NCBI GenBank assembly: GCA_958450325.1
Contig: OY288251.1
Coordinates: forward strand, 17,172,976 to 17,236,975
Direction: 5' to 3'
From: Agrostemma githago
Lineage: Eukaryota; Streptophyta; Magnoliopsida; Caryophyllales; Caryophyllaceae
DNA length: 64,000 nt
Under the pieces are notes generated by a model, which had not been told where the DNA came from, did no database searches, and saw nothing but the letters and a program-made list of their open reading frames with translations. Both the position numbers and the translations under genes were made by a program. Each line of letters begins with the position of its first letter. The first letter of the stretch is position 1. Shown here in pieces: positions 1 to 10,023 of this stretch.

Positions 1-1574
1 GCACAGCACCCCACATGCGCACCCTTCGGTTTTCTTTTTTTTATATATATAAAAAAGTTACTGAAGCATGTTACCTGTACTGTTTGCGTGAGTATTTCAC
101 TGAGGATGTTGCGGCGCACTAGTGAAGAGAGGTTAGCTTGGTGCAGTGGGTGGGGGTTCAATTCATGTTATGCACATGTATGTATTCCCTTTTTTTTCCA
201 TTTATTCCGCCCATTCTTCTTCTTCACTAATTTTGGGTTCAATTTCCCTTATACACATTAATTATTTAATCCTTTTTTCATTTATTCCGTCTATTCTTCT
301 TCTTGTTCACTAAGTTTTCAAAAATCCCTTTTCTCCAATATTAATTTCGGATCCCAATCTCGTAATTAGTTTTTTTGATGTCAATTACTCGTACTTGTTA
401 ATTAAATTGTAATTTTCAATTATGAACCCAAATTTTGATTATGAAAACAATACTTAATTTTATGTTATTTATTATTCATAGTGTTTTTTTAGCTATCAGT
501 TCATAGTAATTAGTAATTAGTGATAATTAAAAAATTTATATTTGTTTTTCAATAAAACTTGTATAAAATTGATAAATTAAATGGTTTTTATAATTACAAT
601 CAGAAAGAATCGATAATAATTGAAAAAAATTGGATAATTTCTATGGTTACAAATTACTCGTACAATAGAGAGAGTTGGAATAGTACATTTATTTCCCTTT
701 TTTGAGTGAAGAATGTATTATGAAAAAAAAATGTGTCGAATAAAATTGGGGACAACGAAATGTAACGTCGTGTATTTTCCTTCCTTTTTATTTAAGTGAA
801 CCTCCTCTTTTTAAATTTCTGGATCTGCCACTGGGATTGACTAATATGGTTGGCCTTGCATTTGAGTCGTGTACTTGGCCTATTTATAGCCAAGTAGTTT
901 GTTGAATAATACATTGAGTTTGATTAAAAAAAAGTTCAACGAGTTTGCTTCCTTTCGCATATTGTCGAGTTACAATTACAGTTTTAAAGTTCAACGCGTC
1001 TTCAAGTTCTAATTCCTTCTTATTCAATCGCGTGTTTGAATAGCACCCGCTTTGTAGAGATATAGATCTATCTCCACTTAGCATACTATCCACTTGTTAC
1101 GTTTTTATCCATTTTTCGTTTGTTTCGTTTCGTGTCCAAATCGTATCATTCAGATAAATCCGGGATAGCTTTGTTCAAAATTAAAGCCAAAATTACGACA
1201 GTAAAAAATCTAATTTTCAAACTGTCGGACGTAGACGAACAAAAACCGAAATGAGAAGACAAATTGTAAGATTGAGTTTGAGCAAATTAAAAGCTAAGAA
1301 AACCATGCGGAAATATATCAAATGAATTGGTGGAGTGCTATGTCAAAACAAATTGAAAGTTGGCAGACGACAAATCAAATTAAAAGGGAAGAGAAAAGGA
1401 ATAAGAAAAAGAGGGCAAGTTCGAAAAGCCCGACAAAAACAAAATAATAGAGAAGCAAATAGGAACGAAGGGCATGAACAAAACAACGGAAGAAGGAAGA
1501 AAGGAACCAGACGAAGAAAGGGAAAAATGGGACAGAAGAAACTTATTGAGACGGATGGAAATAACAGTATCGTG
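1..1574. other. AT-rich intergenic DNA, no gene recognised
   Basis: The stretch is low in G+C, with long A and T runs on both strands. The open frames in it are short and without recognisable domains. The frame at 1335-1592 (+) reads as a Lys/Arg-rich peptide because the strand is purine-rich. The only structure seen is the imperfect duplication at 187-330. No gene call is supported. Confidence 0.6.
187..330 (+). repeat. Imperfect direct duplication of about 62 bp
   Basis: The segment 187-250 recurs at 271-330. Both copies run from a CCTTTTTT tract through CATTTATTCCG, then ATTCTTCTTCTT, TTCACTAA and a final CCCTT. Small differences and a 20-bp spacer separate them, so this looks like an old local duplication. 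No function is implied. Confidence 0.6.
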
Positions 1575-1940
1575 GTAATTTTAGTCCACTGACTTGAAAA
1601 CTAGGTCGGCATTACCGAGTTGAATATCATCTACTCGCCGGCAGTTCCCCAGCAACTCTCGAACTCGACCACTCAAGTAGGAGAGTTTTGGAACCTAACA
1701 AATACTATACCCAGGAAAGAAAGAGAGAAGAGAATAGTGAGAGAAGAGAGGATAAAGTGTCGTTTGATTGGTGTTTTTGGAGTGGGGAACTGGTGCTCTA
1801 TTTATAACAGCACCAGTCACTTGAGAGAGCCAAAAACTGCTCCTAAAAGGCAGCAGCGGAGGCCTGAAACGAGGAGAGAAATCAGGCCTCTAAACAGCAA
1901 CTTTGACTTCCCACTAACAGAGTAACAGCAAATTCTAACA
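1575..1940 (-). mobile_element. LTR fragment, possibly Ty1/copia-like (solo or truncated)
   Basis: Read on the minus strand from 1940, the segment opens with TGTTAGAATTTG, a start typical of copia LTRs. It continues through a TATA-like box at about 1799-1806 into a CT-rich leader-like stretch (about 1690-1780). No primer site, internal domain or matching second LTR is visible. The inner boundary near 1575 is approximate and no target duplication could be fixed. The lineage is inferred only from the terminus and overall layout. Confidence 0.4.
1790..1816 (-). promoter_or_regulatory. TATA-like box inside an inverted repeat
   Basis: The 8-bp arms CTGGTGCT (1790-1797) and AGCACCAG (1809-1816) are exact reverse complements. 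They flank the minus-strand TATA-like sequence of the LTR fragment, which would sit in the loop of a small hairpin. A second inverted pair, GAGGCCTGA / TCAGGCCTC, lies just upstream at about 1858-1890. Confidence 0.4.
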
Positions 1941-2200
1941 GTCAAAATGACTGATTCTCTTATTCACACACAAATAGGCAAGCCCAAGCCCCACCGAGAC
2001 AGTGTAAACATCAGAGAAGCAAAAAGTGGCTTTGCAAGCCATTACAAATTTACAACCAACACGTTATTCATTTGTCGAGGAGTTTAGAACGAGTTTTTAG
2101 CAAGGAGACGTTTGGTTCATCAAAGGTAAAGGAAATAAAATCAAAAAAAGGAAAACAGGAGAAAATAAATGGAATTACTTCACATTTAGTTTGTTGTTTA

Positions 2201-2387
2201 CTCCCTCCGTTCCAATGAATTGTTTGCCTTTGCTTTTGGCCCCAAGGGAAAGAGAACCAATGGGGAAGTGACATGTGGAGTCAAGGGTCAAATTACATAC
2301 AAAAAGTTTTCCTAAAATAGAAAGGCAAACAATTCATTGAGACGTCCCAATATAGAATAGGCAAACAATTCATTGGAACGGAGGGAG
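2201..2387. mobile_element. Stowaway-type MITE (187 bp)
   Basis: The terminal inverted repeats match over 29 bp and begin CTCCCTCCGTTCCAATGAAT. The element is flanked by TA on both sides (2199-2200 and 2388-2389), the target duplication of Tc1/mariner-derived Stowaway MITEs. Part of the right arm (AGGCAAACAATTCATTG) is repeated just inside it, so the arm is partly duplicated. It is non-coding and would depend on a transposase elsewhere. Confidence 0.9.
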
Positions 2388-2467
2388 TAGTTTTTAATGA
2401 AAGGAAATGAATTTCAACCAACCTTCACCCAAATCACAACATTAGCCGTGTGTTATCATAATATTTA

Positions 2468-2852
2468 GGGGCCGTTTGGTTTGGGGTTTACAAGAAAGGA
2501 AAAGAGAATCAACTTGTGTCATTCCCTTTGTTCTCGTTTGTATTAACATTTTTTCATTCCCTTTCCCCCTTCCATTCCCCTCCAAACCTCAAACTTCTTT
2601 ATCTTCATTACCCCACCCCCTAGGGTTAGATTTTTCATTAGCCATTACCTTACCATCACCATCCTCAATTCCTCATTGTTAGAGCAATTAAATTTTGACC
2701 GATCGTAAACTCGACCTACTTATTTTAAAGACTCAAAATCGGGTTTTTTGTCAAAAGGCACATAACATTTAGGCTTTCGGTAGAAAAAACACTTAAGTTT
2801 TTTTTTGCCCAAAATCACCTAAAATTCAAACTCCATTTTCCCACCTAAACTA
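2468..2852 (+). repeat. Left arm of a large inverted repeat (GGGGCCGTTTGG end)
   Basis: The arm starts GGGGCCGTTTGGTTTGGGG directly after TTA (2465-2467), like PIF/Harbinger-type MITEs. Its inner part (about 2722-2850) is a degenerate array of roughly 30-bp units of the type TTAGGTG-N-CTTTTNGACAAAAAAC, read on the minus strand. Both parts recur in inverted order at about 32100-33320. It ends abruptly against truncated Tat element A at about 2853. Confidence 0.5.
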
Positions 2853-5800
2853 CCCGTTCGTTTGGGGACGGTAGGGCGAGGACGTGTGCCTTTGAATTTT
2901 GTATTTAGTCAGCAAGGCTGCGGTCTCAGCTTGGAAATGAGTCCCGTGATCACTGATAAATTCATGTAGGATTCCATACCGACATATTATCTTGTTTTGG
3001 ATAAATTTGGCGACATGCTTAGCATTGAGGATGCGATATGATTCAGCTTCGACCCATTTGGTGAAATAGTCGATAGCTACTAAAATGAAGCAGTGTCCGC
3101 CGGTACCGGAGGGATTTACCTTACCGATTATGTCGATACCCCATGTCGAGAACGGCCAAGGCGATGTCATGGTATAAAGCAGAGACGACGGCATATGTTG
3201 CACATTGCCAAAGATTTGACAGTTATGACAGTGTTTGACATAAAATTGGCAGTCGGCTTCCATGGTATTCCAGTAATATCCGAGCCTCATGATTTTTCGG
3301 ACCAACATGTGAGCATTCATATGTGGGCCGTTTTCACCATCATGTACTTCGGCCATTACTTTCTCGGCCTTATATTTGTCAACACAAAGGAGAAGAGCCC
3401 CTTGTGCCGTCTTTTTGTATAATTGTCCATCATCGGTACGGATGAACTGGGTGCCTAGCCTTCGCAAGGCCTTTTTGGCTCGACCCTCAGTCCCGGGAGG
3501 ATATTCTCCGTTGGTCAGGTATGTTAACACAGCCTGGTACCAAGGTTCGGGATCAGTGATCTCAATGTCTTCAATGTCATGAACGTATGCCGGCTCGGAC
3601 CGTCTTTCGACGCAAATTGGCATACTGGTCACGTGGTCGGGAATGTTCAGTAAAGATGTCAATTTTGAGAGTGCATCTGCAAACTGATTTTCTTCCCGAG
3701 GCAGGTATATATACTCCACCTTTTGGAATTGTTTCTCGAGATCCCTTACTCGTGCCTGGTAGGCCACGAGATTAGCATTCCGAGTCTTCCATTTTTGGAG
3801 GGCCTGGTTAATGACCAAGGATGAGTCGCCATGTACCCGGAGATTTGTGATCCCCAGGTTGGCGGCGGCTTGTAGCCCATAAATGCATGCTTCGTACTCT
3901 GCTGCATTATTGGTAACATCAAAGTCTAGTTTGATGGAGACGGGAGTATGCTCCCCTCTTGGTGAAATTAGAAGGATCCCGACTCCGAATCCTCGAAAAT
4001 TAGATGCTCCATCGAAGTATAAATCCCATGTTTCGGCATCGGTATGGAAAATATCTTCGTCTGGGAAGGACCAGGTGTCGGTGTGTCCTTCGGTTATCGG
4101 GCTGTCAGCGAGGAATTCAGCTACCGCCCGTCCCTTAATGGCCTTTAATGGCACAAATTTTAGGTCGAACTCTGCTAACATTAGAGTCCATCTAGAAATT
4201 CGGCCATTGAGAATGGGCTTTTTGAAGAGGTATTTTATCGGGTCCATCTTGGATAGAACATGGACCTCGTAGCTGAGCATATAATGTCGGAGCTTCTTAG
4301 TGGCCCAGACTAGAGCCAAACACGTCTTTTCGAGCATGGTATATTTGCACTCATACTCTAAAAACTTCTTGCTAATGTAATAAATGGCTCGTTCTTCGGA
4401 GTCGACTGTCTGAGCCAGCATAGCCCCCATGGCTGTCTCGGTCGTTGTTAGGTATAACGACAGAGGCAAACTGGGTTGAGGTGGCATCAAGACTGGCGGA
4501 GCAGACAGAATTTTCTTGATCTTGTCGAAAGCAGCTTGGCACTTGTCATCCCATAGTATCCGTTCCCCTATTTTCAGTTTCTTGAAAATTGGTTCACACA
4601 CCATGGTTAGTTTGGAAATGAATCGACTAATATACTGGACTTTCCCGAGAAATCCCCTTATTTCTTTTTCGGTTTTAGGAGCTTGCATCTCGGTAATGGC
4701 TTTGATTTTAGCTGGGTCGACCTCGATACCTTGTTGGCTAACGATATAACCCAGTAATTTGCCTGACGTTACCCCGAAACTGCACTTTTGAGGGTTTAGC
4801 CTCATGTTGTATTTGCGCAATCGGGTGAAAAATTTTCTTAGGGCGGTGATGTGACCGTCCCGTTCTTTGGATTTGACGATCATGTCGTCCAAATAAACCT
4901 CTACCTCTTTATGCATCATGTCGTGTAATAAAGTGGTAGCGGTCCTTTGGTACGTGGCCCCGGCATTAATGAGACCAAATGGCATGACGGTGTAACAGTA
5001 AGTACCCCAAGGTGTAGTGAAGGTAGTCTTACTCATATCTTCTTCCGCCATCTTGATTTGATTATATCCGGCATACCCGTCCATGAATGACAGAAGGGCA
5101 TGATCGGCCGTGTTATCCACCAGTATATCGATGTGTGGTAGCGGAAAATCATCCTTTGGGCTTGCTTTGTTAAGATCCCAAAAATCTACGCACACCCGCA
5201 CCTTACCGTCCTTTTTAGGAACCGGCACGATGTTTGCAACCCAGTCCGGATACTCGGACACTTGTATGAAGCCGGCTTTGAACTGTTTGTCGACTTCTTC
5301 CTTTACTTTGAGAGACCATTCGGGCCTCATTCGACGAAGCCTCTGCTTGACCGGTTTGCACCCGTCTTTGATAGGTATGCGGTGCTCGGCTATTTCCCGG
5401 TCTATCCCCGGCATGTCCTTGTAGGACCATGCGAAGACATCTTTGAATTCTTGGAGGAGGCTTATGAACTGTTGTTTCTCCTCGGGATCTAAAGATAACC
5501 CTATCTTAAGTATCTGAGGCTCTAAGGTTGTTCCCACGTTTATGGACTCGGTCTCATCAATTACCGGATTCTGGGATTCCCTTTGCTCTAGTTGCTCAAT
5601 CAGATGTGGAAGTAAGGGTACCTGTTCGTCGGATTTCTCAATGTCATAGCATAAAACATTTTTGAAAGCAGAATTTAAAAGAGACAAGTCGTAAGCAGAA
5701 CGGTTGTTATTATTGATTGAAAACTTGGAAAACAGCTCAAAGAGAGCAGCCATCTGATCATTGGTCAGTGGCGGAATTGATAAGGCGCTCGGGACAGACC

Positions 5801-6202
5801 CCGAAGTACCAGCAGCAGGAATGATAGAAGGGAGAGGAGTTACAGGAGTGACTCTAGCACCGACTTTCTTAGACTCGACCTCAGACTCTGACTCAGACTC
5901 CGACTCAGACTCGGACTCAGACTCAGGCATGTCTTCCTCTCCGGTGACCAGCTTGTAGATCTTTCCTTGACTGTCAGTCCACTTGACAGTCTTCCTCCAG
6001 GCCCTGTTTCCCGTCTCGGAGCCAACATCCGAGATCAGCTTGGTCGGGTCAAACCTGTTGCTGCGGAGAATCAGGTTGACCAGGTCTTCTTTCGGAGTCG
6101 GGGCTATGGTGTCTTCCCCGAAGAGCAGCCCCAGCGCGGGCTCAGCATCATCGGCTCCATTAGACTGGATGAGGGCGAACACCTCATCCGGGATGTAGTT
6201 GC
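2853..6202 (-). pseudogene. Element A pol: RT, two RNase H domains, truncated integrase
   Basis: One open frame of about 1,110 codons runs from near the insertion site to 2853. In order it has a Ser-Glu repeat (5880-5930), RT with the YLDD active site at 4884-4895, a first RNase H, a second RNase H and integrase. The first RNase H has threonines where the first catalytic Asp is expected (LYLTTTETAMGAM). The second keeps the catalytic acids (LYFDGASN, NNAAEYEAC, HGDSSLV, FADALSKL). Integrase shows the HHCC zinc finger and the first two acidic residues of the DDE triad, but ends at YRPQTNG before the final Glu, so it cannot be functional. RT reads VDFWDLNKA where element C has VDLRDLNKA. No stop interrupts the frame. 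Confidence 0.9.
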
Positions 6203-9200
6203 TGTAATCCCCTAGAAAATCTAACGCAATACAGTGACGGAAACACTGTAGAGTTGGGATTAAAACACACTGACAAACTATATCTTATTAAAAGAAATGG
6301 TAAGTCAATACAAATGCCTCTTTTTACAAAAGGGCTAAAAGTAAAATCTTCAAACGGGTCTATACAGATCCATAAAATTACAAGAATGAAGAGAGAGTAG
6401 GATCCACGCTACTCGCTAGCTCACACCAAAAATCCAGCAGCAAATACCTGTCATGTTAAAAACATAACAGCCACGTCAGTGGGGAGTAACTCGGACGTTC
6501 TCCCAGCCAAAATATATCATATGGAAAAATAATAGTGTTACTATATCAAAATAATTAAAATGAGAAAAACATTAAAACGATATAATAAAAATAAGTTTTC
6601 AGCGAAACTTAAAGCATTTGCAAACCTGCAAGTCAATATCAATCGATAATAATATTCAAAAATGGCGTTATGGAAATCAATCAGTGCAACGGAATAGACT
6701 TTCACTAGGATAATACTCAAACTAGCTTCAAGAACTTAGTCAAAACAAATTAGACTTCGGTCTCTAACTAGGCAACTCAACTATAACAGGACTGCGTGCA
6801 GCGAGGTCCTGGCTTAAGTAATGTACACCCCTCCTGGACACCAACCGTAATCCAGTTCAACCCGACGGCGACTTACACGATGCGATATCTAAGTTTAAGG
6901 TCAAAATATACACATTCCTGAACACAAACCATGCTCAGTTCAACGATCAATGCGTCTCAACATAGACACACCAGCTTTATAGTTGATGGCAAAACGTATA
7001 CCCTAGACTGTATTTCTCTACCCACACACTTGTCCTCATTCCATAACTCCAAAACAGCCATTATCGATATTCAAAAGTAAATATAATCAATATAAATGAT
7101 ATGGATAAAAGGAATAACCATTTTATATTACAAAGGAAAACTTCCTATAAATAGAAACTTACTAAATTTAGAAACTTACTTAAAATAGAAATAGTCTTAC
7201 AGAAAATACGTAAGTTATTAAAATAAGTGAAATGTATAAAAATAGCATTTCTAACAAAATTAACATTTTATTATTATCGTCGTTATCGTAACTTTAATAT
7301 ATTTCTAAATTCGTTACTCAAAATATAATTAAAATATAATAAGTCAATATATAATATTTTAATAAATAATTAGGAAATCGAGTTAAAAAAATAAATTTTA
7401 GAAAAGAGATATTTTAAGAAAAACGATATCACAATTAATTGAATCAACGAGTTTTATAAATGAAATGAATTTTAGAAAGGTTTCAAATTATTTTTTAGCA
7501 AACAACTTTTATTAATAAATAATACGAATTTTAATAAAAATAGTCAATTGTAAACAAATAAGAAATTATTAGTGAAAAAAGTCTCGACTAAAAATATATT
7601 TAAAACAAAATCGACTATTTTCTCATTTATTAGTATAAATCGTAAAACGAAAATTAATTTATTAAACAAATATACAAATTTCGATTAAGATATAAAAATA
7701 TGATTTTTAAGTGAAAATTATAAATTAACGAAATATGACGAAATATGAAATCGACATTATTTAGTTACTAGTGTTACGATAACCAACAAAATACTATAAC
7801 GATCGTAAATAATAAAATTACTAACGATTTATAAAACGATATTGAAAACTCGTAAAATATTTATAAGGCACAAGATTTATAAAAGAAAATAATATTTTTA
7901 GCAAATAATAAATAGCTAAAATTAGAAAACCGAAGTTAAAGTATTTACTACATACTACTACTCAAACATACGATATAAAATCGAGTAACGTCCTAAAGTT
8001 ACCTTAAGACGATGCCAACCCGATCACGAACTTGTCCTTGATCAACCCAAGCTCAAACCTTCAGTAGTCTTAAATTCATCTCCGAAGAGTGTTCCTCGCT
8101 AAAAGTCCGATGCACCAACGGAAACGAGAATACATAGAAACAAAACCGAGAAGCGGTGCGACATAGCATCATCAACAACGGACTACAACAAAGTGAGAAG
8201 ATTAAGGATAAGAGATTAAGAAAAGAAGAAGAAGAAGAAGAAGAAGATGGAAGAGAACACAAACATCAGTAGCAGTAACACGCAGCAACAGGACGGTAGT
8301 AAGAAGGAGAAGAAAAGAAGAAAAGAATAAGGAGAAGAAGGTACAACGGACATCAACTAAAACAACAAGTGTGACAGCAGCAGGATGATATAAAGCAGCA
8401 GCATCAACAAGACATCGCAGAAATCGAGAACAGACGAGCATCAGTACAACGGACAGCATCAACAAGGATGCACAACTGCGGACTACAGCAACAACAAACG
8501 CAGAAGAAACGAGGAAGAAAAGAAGAGGAAGAACAGCAGCAAGACAAAACAACATCAGCGGCATCGGAATGAATATCATACACCAGCAAACTGCAGTGAA
8601 CATGACGAAACAAGAGTACACGAACAGAAAGAGCAGCCAGAAACCGATTAGAAAACCAGCAAGAATATCATCAATAACAACCACGAACCAGCAGAGACGG
8701 TGGACCTCGATAATAGCAGCAAGAAATGAGTAACGACCAAGACCCGATAGCGAGAACAGAACACGAGAGAAAACCGGGGAAAAAGAAAACAACGAAACAG
8801 TAACAGCCACCGAAACCGAACGAACGACATCAACAGCGCAGCAGCACGACAAATAAATCTGAATAAGAAGGGAAGAACAAGGACCGAAATCGACAAAAAG
8901 CAGCAAATCGAAAACCGATAGAAGAAGGATAAGAAAATGAGAACGAAAAAGAAGAAGGGAATACCACGAGTTGCAGTAAAACGCTGAAGAAGAAGAAGAA
9001 GAAGAAGAAGGGTAGACGGAGAAGAGCAGGAGAACAAAACGTGAGAAACAGCTGCATAACAGCAGCACAGAAATGACGCCACAAACGAAACCCAAAAACA
9101 GAACAGAAATAGAGAGAACGAAGACACACAAGGGAAAACGCAAAGGGAAAGGCAGGGGATTTCGAACAGAGGACACTCACCAAGAAAAACATGGGTGACG

Positions 9201-10023
9201 ACGCTTGATGAAGTTGATGAACGTTGATCGAAGGCAGAGATGAAGGAGATTGATGGAATAGAATGAAGAAAAGGATGGGAAAAGTAGGGAGGTTGAAACG
9301 GTTGGATAATAAAAGAGGCGAAATGAACGTGCAGGCATAGTGAAGCGGTGGACAAATCAGAGATTAAGGGGTTGAACATTAAACAAGTGGGGAGGTGAGA
9401 AAAATCACCAAAAAGAAAACAAAATGGATTAATTAAAGGAATCGAATAGAGAAACGAATTAAACGAATCCCGTAACGATAAGTTGACTGACCCACGTAAC
9501 GAAATAAAATTGAATTAATAAAAATTATTGGACCGACTAAAAAAAATGAGTAGAATAAATGTTTCTCGAGATATGAATAATTATTCGAGACGAAAACGAG
9601 GTTATATAGAAATAATTAATTAGACGATGAAATAGTACTTTCCGAAAAATAATAACTCTTCGATAAAATGAATTAAATTGATTTCTCGAAGAAAAGAAAT
9701 AAATATTTTGACGAAACTTAAAATAAATAAGCTTCGAGCCGATAAAACAGAGAATTCGAGCTTAAATATAAATAAATAAAAAGAAAATAGAATTTAAATC
9801 GCCGAATTAGACTATCGATAAGAATTAGATTGAATCGAAATGAAAGTAAGATATGTTTAAATATAAGAAGAGTTTCCGAGACAAATATAATTTTAGGAGT
9901 TTGAAACGATTAAACGAGAACTCCATTTTATAATAATTTTAAGAATTACGAGTTAAATCGTAAAAATAACAATACGAACATAAATTTAATTTAATTTAAT
10001 TTATAAAAATCAGGGGTGTTACA
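6203..10023 (-). mobile_element. 3' LTR of the LARD-like element (3,821 bp)
   Basis: This is the downstream LTR in the element's own direction, almost identical to 12773-16590. Its middle (about 8200-9180) is purine-rich on the plus strand with GAA and CAGCAG runs. That creates long pyrimidine-coded minus-strand frames of up to 324 codons rich in Leu, Phe, Ser and Val. Most of the rest is very AT-rich. The 3-bp length difference from the other LTR is one GAA unit near 8240. Confidence 0.9.

Noticed and set aside
100..190. Possible tRNA-derived SINE (TAGCTTGGTG and GGTTCAATTC like A and B boxes)
   Set aside because: The box spacing is short, no A-tail or target duplication follows, and the surrounding sequence is not a tRNA fold. 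Too weak to call.
1335..1592. Lys/Arg-rich 85-codon frame as a basic protein gene
   Set aside because: Purine-rich strand gives such peptides by chance; no start context, neighbours or domain support it.
3093..6215. Plus-strand frames opposite element A pol (for example 3883-4272, 5110-5424)
   Set aside because: They are shadows of the minus-strand RT, RNase H and integrase frame; the same shadows recur opposite elements B and C.
8202..9176. A 324-codon frame, duplicated at 14772-15743, as a membrane protein
   Set aside because: It is translated C/T-rich low-complexity LTR sequence, overlaps two other long frames, and the duplicate exists only because LTRs are identical at insertion.
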